From: an uncultured Mycoplasmatota bacterium
GTDB lineage: Bacteria; Bacillota_I; Bacilli_A; RF39; UBA660
Direction of reading: 5' to 3'
Assembly (NCBI GenBank): GCA_900546275.1
Contig: URCH01000001.1
Location: forward strand, 1-64,000
DNA: 64,000 nt
Shown here piece by piece: positions 27,156-36,033 of the stretch. The position numbers and the translations under genes were made by a program. The notes under the pieces were generated by a model. It saw nothing but the letters and a program-made list of their open reading frames with translations. It was not told where the DNA came from and searched no databases. How positions within the stretch are numbered: position 1 is the first letter of the stretch; every line of letters starts with the position of its first letter.

Positions 27156-27536
27156 AGTATCACCATTTAATTATATGTGATTTTTAAATAATGATTTAAT
27201 AATAACAATATTGGATGTTCTAATTTAAAATTCTATTTTATAAAAAATAAAACATAGAAATATTTTTTGCATTATAAATTAAAGTTTTAATTAAGTTTTT
27301 GTTAATGATAAGTACTTGACTATTTTTTAAACATTAAATCACATAATTTTTTAACCCTTTCTCTATAGTATATTTATGATTTTTTTAAAAATTTGTTAAA
27401 GGTTTAATTTCTGATATTGTTTATTGCCTCTTATTATAAAATTAAAATATGATTATGTAGTTAAAACAAATCTTAAATACATTATTACAAAACAATTCTA
27501 AAAAAAAAAGTTAGTAATAACTATTAACTAACTATT
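27156..27536. other. AT-rich intergenic region, nothing recognised
   Basis: This 381-bp stretch is extremely AT-rich with many homopolymer runs. I see no ORF, RNA gene or riboswitch. The end nearest the DUF488 gene has a weak stem (GTTAGT at about 27510, ACTAAC near 27527) with a run of T on the minus strand, a possible terminator. Confidence 0.5.
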
Positions 27537-28196
27537 TTATAATTTCTTAGTTTTTACTAATATCTTTCTACTATGAAGTTTATTATATTTTGCTTCTACT
27601 TCATCTGCATCGCATTTAAGATAACAAGCTGCCTTTCTATAATTATCGTAGCACTTTCCAGTTTTATCTTCTAATTCATTTGCTAAAGCTTCTAATTTTT
27701 CACCTTTTTCAAACAAATACAATGCTCTTAGGGAATTAAAACCTTTCATATTTATATTTTGTCTCATCACATCTTCTAAATATTGTTTAATATATGCAGG
27801 TTTTTCTATTTCTTCTATGGAATAATCAGTAGCTTTTTTTTCAAAAACATTTATACCCAATAATATTTCAAACCATGCAGCTACTATATGTCTATGACAA
27901 AATTCATTATTTGACTCATAACATAATAATATTGAATAATCTAATTCATCATAAACTTGTTGTGGATCCAATTTTGATAATACTTGATTCCAATATTCTT
28001 GAATGTAATATCTATTATTTTCTTCTGCAGAAACTTTTCCAATGTTATCATGCCAGATTTTCCAAAAAGAAAGTTTTGGTGCTAACTTAGAATAACATCT
28101 ACCGTTATAATTCACAGCTTTTCCACAATCTCCAGAAATAGAGTATGTAATATACTGATTTGATTGCCAATTATTATAACTACTTGTACTAATCAT
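27537..28196 (-). CDS. DUF488 family protein with C-terminal extension
   Basis: The N-terminal 130 residues match the DUF488 pattern: ISTSSYNNW opening, SKLDPQQVYDEL, then LLCYES with FCHRHIVAAW, a Cys/His pair typical of the family. The family's role is unknown. About 85 extra residues follow, helical and charged, with YDNYRKAACYLKC. AAAAGGTGAGAATTT precedes the start. It is isolated, with AT-rich DNA on both sides. Confidence 0.75.
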   Translation of the reverse strand: MISTSSYNNWQSNQYITYSISGDCGKAVNYNGRCYSKLAPKLSFWKIWHDNIGKVSAEENNRYYIQEYWNQVLSKLDPQQVYDELDYSILLCYESNNEFCHRHIVAAWFEILLGINVFEKKATDYSIEEIEKPAYIKQYLEDVMRQNINMKGFNSLRALYLFEKGEKLEALANELEDKTGKCYDNYRKAACYLKCDADEVEAKYNKLHSRKILVKTKKL

Positions 28197-28274
28197 AAAT
28201 TCTCACCTTTTTAATATTTTTTTGTTATCATATAATATATTATAACACACAACAATTATTTATAATATATAACT

Positions 28275-28308
28275 AAAAAAACTACTTTTAATCTAACTTG
28301 AAAGTAGT
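28275..28308 (-). terminator. Terminator of tRNA-Leu
   Basis: AAACTACTTT and AAAGTAGTTT pair over a loop of about a dozen bases, followed on the minus strand by a run of T. It lies about 40 bp beyond the 3' end of tRNA-Leu. Confidence 0.7.
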
Positions 28309-28346
28309 TTCCATATTACCTCGAAAAGTTCGAGTATCAATCAATC

Positions 28347-28430
28347 TGGTGCTCGTGGTGGGAGTCGAACCCACATAACAAAGTTACACGATTTTGAGTC
28401 GTGCGCGTCTACCAATTTCGCCACACGAGC
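28347..28430 (-). tRNA. tRNA-Leu (anticodon CAA)
   Basis: The minus strand gives acceptor GCTCGTG with CACGAGC and encoded CCA. The anticodon arm CACGA-CTCAAAA-TCGTG gives anticodon CAA. A variable arm (TAAC-TTT-GTTA) is present, as in class II tRNAs, and the T-loop is GGTTCGACTCC. Confidence 0.97.
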
Positions 28431-28472
28431 AAATAAACACAAGTTAATTATATCATACAAATAATACAAAAA

Positions 28473-28503
28473 AAAGATATAAAATCAATTTTCTTTATAT
28501 CTT
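28473..28503 (-). terminator. Terminator after scpB
   Basis: AAGATATAAA and TTTATATCTT form a stem followed by eight Ts on the minus strand. It overlaps the last codons of scpB. Confidence 0.7.
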
Positions 28504-29045
28504 GATTCAAATAAATTGCTTTCATCCAAATTTTCTTCTTCATCAAAAGATATTTTTGGTAAATCATCTACAGAAGCTAATCCAAAATAATCTAAAAAAT
28601 AATCAGTAATACCATATAAAATTGGCCTACCAGGTAATTCAGCCCTACCTTTTTCCTCAATCAAACCTTTCATAAGTAATTTTCTTATAGTATGTACAGT
28701 ATTTACCCCTCTTATCTCATCCACACCAATACGAGTTATTGGTGAATTATAAGCAATAATAGCTAAAGTTTCTAATGAAGATTGAGATAAAGTTTCATTA
28801 TTTTCAATATTAACTAGTTTTTTAATATATTCATTACAAGATTTTTTAGTAACTAATTTAAACTTGTTTCCTAAAACATCAATTCTAAAACCTCTATCTT
28901 TATTGGAATAATCTTTATCTAAATCAAAAATAAGTTTATTTGCTTCTTCTTCTTTAATTTCTAAAATTGTCATTATTTGTTCTAAAGATAAGCCATCTTC
29001 TCCAACAACAAACAATAATGATTCTAAAACTGATTTTTTATTCAT
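28485..29045 (-). CDS. scpB: Segregation and condensation protein B
   Basis: ScpB is the winged-helix kleisin partner of the SMC-ScpAB condensin. The 186-residue protein has the family's paired winged helices, with LETLAIIAYNSPITRIGVDEIRG and then GLIEEKGRAELPGRPILYG. It overlaps scpA by eight bases. Confidence 0.95.
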   Translation of the reverse strand: MNKKSVLESLLFVVGEDGLSLEQIMTILEIKEEEANKLIFDLDKDYSNKDRGFRIDVLGNKFKLVTKKSCNEYIKKLVNIENNETLSQSSLETLAIIAYNSPITRIGVDEIRGVNTVHTIRKLLMKGLIEEKGRAELPGRPILYGITDYFLDYFGLASVDDLPKISFDEEENLDESNLFESRYKEN

Positions 29046-29766
29046 TATTTACCTTCTCACTTATATATATTTTATCAAAATTAGATTCTTGTTTAATATC
29101 TATTTCTTGTTTTCTAGTTAAATCAAGAATAGATAAAAATGTAACAACCAAATATTCTTTAGAAATAACATCAAATAACTCTGAAAATTCTACTTTCTTT
29201 TTTAGTTTAATAATACTTCTAATTTCATTACTTCTTTTTGAAACACTATATTCTTTTGAAGTTATTTTAGTATTCAATGGTTTATTTTTATCACGATTTT
29301 CTAAGAACTTATTTAGTGCATCCATCAAATCATTTAAAGTAACATCATCAGATAACTTTGGTTCAAATGAAATACCATATTGCTTTAAATCACTTGGTTC
29401 CTTAGTATATAATTCTTGTCTTTGTTCTTCTAAATTTTTAAATACAGAAGTCATTTCTTTATATTGTTTATAATCTAAAAGTTTTGTAATTAATTGTTGC
29501 CTTGGATCTTCTTCATAGTCATCTTCTATTTTTTCTGGTTTTGGAAGCAATACTAAAGATTTCATTTCGATAAGTTCAGCAGCCATAACTATGTACTCAC
29601 TAGCAATATCTAAATTCATTGATTCCATAGCATTAATATAATTAAGATATTGATTAGTTATTTCAACTATGCTTATATCACAAATATCAATATCGGACTC
29701 TTTAATCAAATGAAGTAATAAATCCAATGGGCCTTCAAATTGATCTATAGTTATTTTATAATCCAT
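29038..29766 (-). CDS. scpA: Segregation and condensation protein A
   Basis: ScpA is the kleisin that bridges SMC heads. The opening FEGPLDLLLHLIKESDIDICDISI is diagnostic, and a C-terminal winged helix (SIIKLKKKVEFSELF) completes the 242-residue protein. The ribosome site is weak. The scpA-scpB pair lies a few kilobases from dacF-spmAB, as in Bacillus. Confidence 0.95.
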   Translation of the reverse strand: MDYKITIDQFEGPLDLLLHLIKESDIDICDISIVEITNQYLNYINAMESMNLDIASEYIVMAAELIEMKSLVLLPKPEKIEDDYEEDPRQQLITKLLDYKQYKEMTSVFKNLEEQRQELYTKEPSDLKQYGISFEPKLSDDVTLNDLMDALNKFLENRDKNKPLNTKITSKEYSVSKRSNEIRSIIKLKKKVEFSELFDVISKEYLVVTFLSILDLTRKQEIDIKQESNFDKIYISEKVNNE

Positions 29767-29822
29767 ATTACCACATCCAAGTAATATAATTATAACAAAA
29801 AAAGTTTAAATTTTAAACACTT

Positions 29823-30452
29823 TTACCTTGTTTTATAAGATATAAGTTTGTAAAAATCATAAACTTTGTTTACAAAATTAAAATCATTATCTATTTTTTT
29901 TATTATAGTATTTTTTATTACATCAATATTTTCTTCTTTTTTATCAAAAAACTCATAATATAAATATTTTAGTTTATCCTCACTTGTTTTATATAAATGA
30001 TTAATTATATAACAAATTTTTTCTTTTTCATTTCTTGTTTTAAAGTCAAAACTATTTGTACAAATAGTTTCATACTCTATATCTGTAATATCTAATTCAT
30101 TCATTACTTCTAAAGTATCTTCGTATTCATCTATTAATAAATCACTTTTATATAAAATTTTACCTTCATCATCTAAATAAATAGCTAAAACATCATCATT
30201 ATTTCCAACTAAAAAACTATATTTAATACTTTTTTTATTTCTACCTTTAAATATTTCTGACTTATTAAAAATAGATTTTAAAAATTTTTGATTTAATTTT
30301 AAATTACAATTTTTAAAATCATATAATTGATTCTTTCTTACTTTAAATACAGGTATTTTTCTTATATGAATTATATCATCATTTAAATTCCATTCATAAA
30401 ATTCAAAAAATTCTTTTTTAAAATTGAGTAAAATATCATATATGTAGTTCAT
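29823..30452 (-). CDS. Hypothetical protein, 209 residues
   Basis: No family is recognised. It is a soluble protein rich in Lys, Asp and Asn, with short beta strands around LVGNNDDVLAIYLDDEGKI and a helical C-terminus. AGAGGAGAAAAA precedes the start, and it overlaps the small membrane-protein gene upstream by 17 bp, so the pair is one transcription unit. Confidence 0.6.
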   Translation of the reverse strand: MNYIYDILLNFKKEFFEFYEWNLNDDIIHIRKIPVFKVRKNQLYDFKNCNLKLNQKFLKSIFNKSEIFKGRNKKSIKYSFLVGNNDDVLAIYLDDEGKILYKSDLLIDEYEDTLEVMNELDITDIEYETICTNSFDFKTRNEKEKICYIINHLYKTSEDKLKYLYYEFFDKKEENIDVIKNTIIKKIDNDFNFVNKVYDFYKLISYKTR

Positions 30453-30669
30453 TTTTTCTCCTCTTTCTTTTGTTAGAAATGCATATTATGAAAAAAACTA
30501 TTACTATACCAACAACCGAAATCATGCATTCTAATCTTCCAATTATAAATTTAACATATTCGAAAAAATTATACCCAAGTGTTAATAAATTTAAATAACT
30601 AATTATGTAAATATTACCAATAACTATCAGGCAAATACCAATTAAAAAAATAAATAAGTTAAAAATCAC
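30436..30669 (-). CDS. Small membrane protein, two helices
   Basis: The 77-residue protein starts with GTG (AGGTGATAAA before it). It has two hydrophobic helices (about 3-32 and 47-68) and a Lys/Arg-rich tail (SNKRKRRKNELHI). It resembles no family I can name. It is co-transcribed with the downstream 209-residue protein. Confidence 0.55.
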   Translation of the reverse strand: MIFNLFIFLIGICLIVIGNIYIISYLNLLTLGYNFFEYVKFIIGRLECMISVVGIVIVFFIICISNKRKRRKNELHI

Positions 30670-30757
30670 TTTATCACCTTAATTAATTTTATGTAAAAAA
30701 TAAATAAATAATATTTATAATTTCTTAAAAGTAGTGTATACTTAAATAGGTGAGAAT

Positions 30758-31570
30758 ATGAATTTAGTTGAACTTATAAAATATATAGTATTAGGAATTA
30801 TTCAAGGTTTTACAGAACCAATACCTGTATCATCTAGTGGACATTTAGCAATATTCAAAAAATTAATAAATAGTAACGTGCTTAATGATTTAAATTTTGA
30901 AATAGTTGTTAATTTTGGTAGTTTAATAGCGATCACCTTATTTTTCAGAAAAGATATTGTAAAACTTATAAAAGAATTCTTTTTGTACATAAAAACAAAA
31001 GAAAAAAAATATCTAAATAGTTTTAAATATTGTTGGTTAATTGTTATAGGTACAATACCAGCTGGAATACTTGGTTTAATATTTAAAGATGCAATAAGCT
31101 CTCTTTCAGAAAATATAAAAATAATTGGTGGAGCACTTATTGTTACATCATTATTCTTGTTTATTATAAAAGATTTCAAAGGTAAAAAAGATGATAACGA
31201 AATAACTTATAAAGATGCACTTATAGTTGGATTATTTCAATGTGTTGCATTACTTCCAGGAATAAGTAGAAGTGGCGCAACTATAGTAGGCGCAATGTTA
31301 TTAAAATTTAAAAGAGAAACAGCTTTCAAATTTTCATTTATGTTATACATTCCAATTTCACTTGCTACAATTGTTCTTGGAGTTAAAGATATAATTGAAA
31401 CTGGTCTTGAAAGTACAACAATACTTTATTACCTTATAGGTATGGTTGTTGCAAGTGTAATTACATACTTCTCAACAAAATTATTTAAAGATATAATGAA
31501 AAAAGGTAAACTAATATGGTTTGTACTATATTGTTTAATAGTAGGAATTCTAGTACTAATATTTTTATAA
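30758..31570 (+). CDS. uppP: Undecaprenyl-diphosphatase (BacA/UppP family)
   Basis: UppP recycles the lipid carrier of cell-wall synthesis and affects bacitracin tolerance. The 270-residue polytopic protein carries both active-site motifs: GFTEPIPVSSSGH near residues 17-29 and LPGISRSGATI near 166-176. TEPIPV replaces the commoner TEFLPI, but the catalytic Glu, Ser and His are kept. AGGTGAGAAT precedes the start. Confidence 0.93.
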   Translation: MNLVELIKYIVLGIIQGFTEPIPVSSSGHLAIFKKLINSNVLNDLNFEIVVNFGSLIAITLFFRKDIVKLIKEFFLYIKTKEKKYLNSFKYCWLIVIGTIPAGILGLIFKDAISSLSENIKIIGGALIVTSLFLFIIKDFKGKKDDNEITYKDALIVGLFQCVALLPGISRSGATIVGAMLLKFKRETAFKFSFMLYIPISLATIVLGVKDIIETGLESTTILYYLIGMVVASVITYFSTKLFKDIMKKGKLIWFVLYCLIVGILVLIFL

Positions 31571-31578
31571 AATTGTAT

Positions 31579-31629
31579 AAATAAAAGCATTATGAACACT
31601 ATATTAAGGGTGATATAATGCTTTTATTT
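31579..31629 (+). promoter_or_regulatory. Perfect 15-bp hairpin enclosing the start codon of UPF0316 copy 2
   Basis: AAATAAAAGCATTAT (31579-31593) pairs perfectly with ATAATGCTTTTATTT (31615-31629) across a 21-base loop. The start codon (31618-31620) and codons 2-4 lie in the right arm, while the ribosome site AAGGGTGAT is in the loop. The right arm ends in a T-rich tract, so it could also act as a terminator of uppP. Confidence 0.7.
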
Positions 31630-32124
31630 TTATGTTTAAAAATATTTTTTGTTAGAATAATAGATGTATCATTAGGAACAGTAAGAACGATTTTCTCTGT
31701 TAAAGGAAAAAATTTGATTGCAAGTTTAATTGGATTTGTAGAAATAACAGTTTGGTTCTTAGTTGTAAAAGAAGCTTTAAATACTGATGAAAATAGTTTA
31801 TGGATTGTCTTTTCATATGCAAGTGGTTTTTCAACTGGTACATATATAGGCGGAATAATATCAAATAAATTTATAAAATCTAATCTTGGAGTTCAAGTAA
31901 TTACTAACAACAATAATATAATCAATATACTTAGAGATAATGGGTTTGGTGTTTCAGTTATAGATATAAAAGGTAAAAAGGATGAGAAAAAATATATGTT
32001 GTATATATCAATAACTAATAAAAATTACACAGAACTTGAAAAAATAATTAAATCATACGATGAAAAAGCATTTATTGTAGTAAACGAAATTAAAAACATA
32101 GAAAACGGATTTATAAAAAAATAG
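31618..32124 (+). CDS. UPF0316 (DUF5698/DUF2179) membrane protein, copy 2
   Basis: The 168-residue paralogue of the gene at 25644-26156 shows high similarity along its length: VDVSLGTVRTI-like motif in the first helix, ALNTDENSLW, and an ending on VNEIKNIENGFIKK against VSETKLVQNGFIK. It has three N-terminal membrane helices and a cytoplasmic DUF2179 domain. Unlike copy 1, its start codon is inside a perfect 15-bp inverted repeat, so its expression is likely under separate control. It is 47 bp after uppP. Confidence 0.8.
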   Translation: MLLFLCLKIFFVRIIDVSLGTVRTIFSVKGKNLIASLIGFVEITVWFLVVKEALNTDENSLWIVFSYASGFSTGTYIGGIISNKFIKSNLGVQVITNNNNIINILRDNGFGVSVIDIKGKKDEKKYMLYISITNKNYTELEKIIKSYDEKAFIVVNEIKNIENGFIKK

Positions 32125-32164
32125 ATTTTAAAATAAATATTTGCTATAATTAATTTGGTGAGTT

Positions 32165-32467
32165 ATGAAAAATTTTACTATGAAAGATGAATCATTCACA
32201 TGTGAAAACTGTGGGAAAAAAATAAAAAGACTAAATTACACTGCAAGAGATCACTGTAATTACTGTCTTTTTTCAAAACATGTAGATGTTATGCCTGGTG
32301 ACAGACAAAATAAATGCTGTGGATTATTAATACCTATTGGAATTGAAAAATTTAAGAATACCTATAAAATAATATATAAATGTAGCAAATGTAATCAATT
32401 ACATAAAAATATTATGGCAACAGATGACAATATGGATTTAATAATTGAATTATCAAAAAACATATGA
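32165..32467 (+). CDS. RNHCP-domain zinc-ribbon protein
   Basis: The 100-residue protein has two Cys pairs (CENCGKKI, CNYCLFSKHVDV) and a second CSKCNQLH site, with MPGDR and CCGLLIPIG. This is the pattern of the RNHCP family, although RNHCP itself reads RDHCN here. The role is unknown; zinc binding is expected. GGTGAGTT precedes the start. Confidence 0.75.
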   Translation: MKNFTMKDESFTCENCGKKIKRLNYTARDHCNYCLFSKHVDVMPGDRQNKCCGLLIPIGIEKFKNTYKIIYKCSKCNQLHKNIMATDDNMDLIIELSKNI

Positions 32468-32484
32468 TTTTCATATGTTTTTTT
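32457..32484. terminator. Bidirectional terminator
   Basis: AAAACATATGA and TCATATGTTTT form a stem with a short loop and flanking A and T runs, between the convergent RNHCP and Q/N-rich genes. Confidence 0.75.
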
Positions 32485-33061
32485 AAAATATTTTACTAAT
32501 ATATGGAAGTGCAATTATAAAAGCAAGCAATATAACAAATAATACAACAATAAATACTATTCCAGTATTTTTATCATCACTAGTTGAATTAGAAATTGAT
32601 ATACTTTCTTGATTCTGAGCATCTATAGATTTCATATTATCTAAATTAGATAAATCTTGATTTGTAGAATTTAAATTATCCTGTGGATAAATGTTTTGAA
32701 TTGATTGAGTTATATTATTTGATGACATATTGAAACTTTCATTATTTTGTGAAGTTGCATATTGTGAAATTTGATTTTCTTGTGGATAATTTTGTGCAGC
32801 AATATTTTGATTAAATACATTCATTTCACTTGAAGTATTAGAATTTGTTTGATACATATTTTGATTACTATATTGATTATTTTGTATATAATCATTTTGT
32901 TGTGGATTTAATGTTTCAAAAGGAGAAAGCATTTGTGCTTGAATATCATTTTCAGAAACAGTTGAATTATTAATTGTTTCATTATGATTAATAGGTTCAT
33001 CCATACTTATTGTTTCTATATTATCAAATTGATTATTAAAAGAATTATTTTTATCATCCAT
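32483..33061 (-). CDS. Gln/Asn-rich tail-anchored protein
   Basis: The 192-residue protein is dominated by Asn, Gln and Ser for its first 165 residues with no predicted fold, and ends in one membrane helix (about 168-189). Such low-complexity tail-anchored proteins occur in AT-rich Firmicutes; no function is known. Three other loci in this window have the same design (13989, 20907 and, with the helix N-terminal, 59063). GGAGGTATATTT precedes the start. Confidence 0.6.
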   Translation of the reverse strand: MDDKNNSFNNQFDNIETISMDEPINHNETINNSTVSENDIQAQMLSPFETLNPQQNDYIQNNQYSNQNMYQTNSNTSSEMNVFNQNIAAQNYPQENQISQYATSQNNESFNMSSNNITQSIQNIYPQDNLNSTNQDLSNLDNMKSIDAQNQESISISNSTSDDKNTGIVFIVVLFVILLAFIIALPYISKIF

Positions 33062-33120
33062 AAATATACCTCCGTATCATAAAATATATTATATCAAAAA
33101 AAAAAGAAAAAGGGAAGTAT

Positions 33121-33825
33121 CTACAATTGTTTTAACAACAAATTATATAATTCTTCACATTTTTCATTATTCATTTGTGGAACGCCTTCTAATCTATAAG
33201 GAATTCCAAGTTTTTCATATTTAGCAACACCATATGTATGATATGGTAAAAACTCAATTTTTTTAACATTTTTTATTTTTTTTATAAATTTAGATAATTC
33301 ATATATATATTCTTCATTATCATTTATTCCAGGAATAATTACTTGTCTTATCCATAAATCTTTATTTAATTTTTGACATTTATCTAAAAATTCTAATGAT
33401 TTATATATTTCTTTTCCTGTTATTTTTTTATACATATCATTATTTAAAGCTTTAATATCAAATAAAACTAAATCAGTATATTTAAGTATTTCATCATAAT
33501 CATCACCATATCCTGATGTATCTATACATGTATGTATATCCATTTTTTTACAAAGTTTTAAAGTTTCTTTTAAAAATTCTTTTTGAAAGAGTGGTTCTCC
33601 ACCAGAAAATGTTACTCCACCATTAGCTTTAAAATAACCTTTGTATTTATAAATTCTTCTAACTAATTCTTCAGGTTCCATAACAAGTTTGTTAGAAATA
33701 TTCCAAGTTTCAGGATTATGACAAAACAAGCATCTTAATGGACAACCTTGTAAAAAAACTACAAATCTTATTCCTGGGCCATCTACTAAACCCATTGTCT
33801 CAATAGAGTCAATATATCCTTTCAT
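33121..33825 (-). CDS. pflA: Pyruvate formate-lyase activating enzyme
   Basis: This radical-SAM enzyme installs the glycyl radical on PflB. The cluster motif C28-x3-C32-x2-C35 (GCPLRCLFC) and the SAM-binding VTFSGGEP are present, and the length (234) is normal. Its start overlaps the pflB stop, so the two are translationally coupled. Confidence 0.95.
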   Translation of the reverse strand: MKGYIDSIETMGLVDGPGIRFVVFLQGCPLRCLFCHNPETWNISNKLVMEPEELVRRIYKYKGYFKANGGVTFSGGEPLFQKEFLKETLKLCKKMDIHTCIDTSGYGDDYDEILKYTDLVLFDIKALNNDMYKKITGKEIYKSLEFLDKCQKLNKDLWIRQVIIPGINDNEEYIYELSKFIKKIKNVKKIEFLPYHTYGVAKYEKLGIPYRLEGVPQMNNEKCEELYNLLLKQL

Positions 33826-36029
33826 TAACGTTCTCCATGGAATGTTCTACTAATAACTTCACTTTGTTGTTCTTTACTTAATCTATTAAAATTAACTGCA
33901 TAACCTGATACTCTTATTGTAAGAGTAGGATATTTATACGGATTTTCCATTGCATCTATAAGTGTTTCTCTATTTAATACATTTACATTTAAATGTTGCG
34001 CTCCTTTATTAAAATAACCATCTAATATATTAACTAAATTATCAATTCTTTCTATATCAGAATGTCCTAAGGCATTTGGTACTATTGAAAATGTATTAGA
34101 AATACCATCTTGGCAAACATTGCAATAAGGAATTTTAGCAACAGAATTTAAAGAAGCTAGGGCACCATTACAATCTCTTCCATGCATTGGATTAGCACCT
34201 GGTGCGAAATAAACAGATTTTTTTCTACCATCTGGAGTAGCTCCTGTATTTTTTCCATATACAACATTAGAAGTTATTGTTAAAACTGATAAAGTATGGT
34301 GTGCATTTCTATATAATTTATGTTTTTTCAATTCATTATAGAAAAGTTCTACAATATTTACTCCTATTAAATCAACATTATCATTATCATTTCCATATTT
34401 TGGGAAATCACCCTCTATTTCAAAATCAATTGCAATTCCTTCTTCATTTCGTATTGGTTTAACTTTTGCATATTTGATTGCTGATAAAGAATCAATTACA
34501 ACACTTAATCCAGCACATCCAAATGCCATTAATCTTTCAACATTTGTATCATGAAGTGCCATTTGACCAGCCTCATATGCATATTTATCATGCATATAAT
34601 GTATGATGTTCATAGCATCAACATAGGTTTTAGCTACAACTTCCATTGTTTTTTTAAATTTTTCCATTACTTCATCATAATTTAAATATTCAGACGTTAT
34701 TTTTCCAATACCATTTACAACTTTTTTACCTGTTATTTCATCATAACCATCGTTTATAGCATATAACAATGTTTTGGCTAAATTACATCTTGCACCAAAA
34801 AATTGCATTTGATGTCCTATTTTCATTGCAGAAACACAACAAGCGATGGCATAATCACTACCATAAATGTTTCTCATCAAATCATCATTTTCATATTGAA
34901 CAGCATCAGTTAATATTGATATTTTCGCACAATATTTTTTAAAGTTCTCTGGTAACTTTTCAGACCACAAAATTGTCATGTTTGGTTCTGGAGCTGTTCC
35001 TAAATTAATTAATGTGTGTAAATACCTATATGATGTTTTTGTAACTAATGATTTATTATCAAGCATTCCTCCAATTGATTCTGTTACCCAAGTTGGATCT
35101 CCAGCAAATAATTCATTGTATTCAGGAGTTCTTAATTGACGCGCTATCCTAAGTTTAATTATAAATTGGTCTATTAGTTCTTGAGCCTCTTCTTCTGTCA
35201 AAATACCTTCTTTAATATCTTTTTCTATATATATATCTAGAAATGTTGATGTCCTACCTAAACTCATTGCTGCTCCATTATTCTCTTTTATAGCAGCTAA
35301 ATATCCAAAATACAACCATTGTATTGCTTCTTTTGCATTAGTAGCAGGTTTAGATATATCAAAACCATACCTACTTGCCATATTCTGTATCTTTTTTAAA
35401 GCACGTATTTGCTCTGATACTTCTTCTCTTAATCTAATTGATTCTTCTGAAACAATTTCTATTTTATCCAAATCTTTTTGTTTTTCCTGTATTAATTTAT
35501 CTATTCCATATAGAGCAATTCGTCTATAATCTCCTATTATTCTACCTCTACCATATGCATCTGGTAACCCAGTAAGTAAATGATTTGATCTTGCAAGTCT
35601 TATTTCCTTTGTATATGCATCAAAAACTCCTTGATTATGACTTTTTCTGTATTCATTAAAATATTTATCTACATTTTCATCCAACTTATATCCATATGCA
35701 TCTAGTTCATTATAAACCATTCTTATTCCACCATAAGGATTAACAATTCTTTTTAAAGGTTCATCAGTTTGTAAACCAACAATTACTTCATTTTCTTTAT
35801 CTATATAACCAGGTTCAAAATTATCAATACCAGACATATTTTTAGTATCTATACCTATAACACCTTTTTTTAATTCTTCTAATAACAAATTATTACATTT
35901 ATCCCATATTTTTTTAGTTTTTGAACTAATAGGTTTTAAAAAACTTTCATCACCTAAATATTCTTCATAATTTTCTTTAATAAAATTTTCTACATTTATT
36001 TCTTTTTGCCATAAACCTTCTTTAAACAT
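33825..36029 (-). CDS. pflB: Formate C-acetyltransferase (pyruvate formate-lyase)
   Basis: PflB splits pyruvate with CoA into acetyl-CoA and formate under anoxic conditions. The active-site pair C397-C398 (ACCVSAM) and the radical Gly at about 709 (RVSGYAV) are both present, and the length (734) is slightly under the usual 740-760. GGAGGTTTAGTTAG precedes the start and lies in the end of ligA, so ligA-pflB-pflA may be one transcript. Confidence 0.95.
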   Translation of the reverse strand: MFKEGLWQKEINVENFIKENYEEYLGDESFLKPISSKTKKIWDKCNNLLLEELKKGVIGIDTKNMSGIDNFEPGYIDKENEVIVGLQTDEPLKRIVNPYGGIRMVYNELDAYGYKLDENVDKYFNEYRKSHNQGVFDAYTKEIRLARSNHLLTGLPDAYGRGRIIGDYRRIALYGIDKLIQEKQKDLDKIEIVSEESIRLREEVSEQIRALKKIQNMASRYGFDISKPATNAKEAIQWLYFGYLAAIKENNGAAMSLGRTSTFLDIYIEKDIKEGILTEEEAQELIDQFIIKLRIARQLRTPEYNELFAGDPTWVTESIGGMLDNKSLVTKTSYRYLHTLINLGTAPEPNMTILWSEKLPENFKKYCAKISILTDAVQYENDDLMRNIYGSDYAIACCVSAMKIGHQMQFFGARCNLAKTLLYAINDGYDEITGKKVVNGIGKITSEYLNYDEVMEKFKKTMEVVAKTYVDAMNIIHYMHDKYAYEAGQMALHDTNVERLMAFGCAGLSVVIDSLSAIKYAKVKPIRNEEGIAIDFEIEGDFPKYGNDNDNVDLIGVNIVELFYNELKKHKLYRNAHHTLSVLTITSNVVYGKNTGATPDGRKKSVYFAPGANPMHGRDCNGALASLNSVAKIPYCNVCQDGISNTFSIVPNALGHSDIERIDNLVNILDGYFNKGAQHLNVNVLNRETLIDAMENPYKYPTLTIRVSGYAVNFNRLSKEQQSEVISRTFHGER

Positions 36030-36033
36030 CTAA

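Noticed and set aside
27156..27536. A lysine riboswitch or small RNA in the gap near dapF
   Set aside because: The gap is downstream of the DUF488 gene and upstream of dapF, but it shows no conserved aptamer core and only homopolymer-rich AT sequence.
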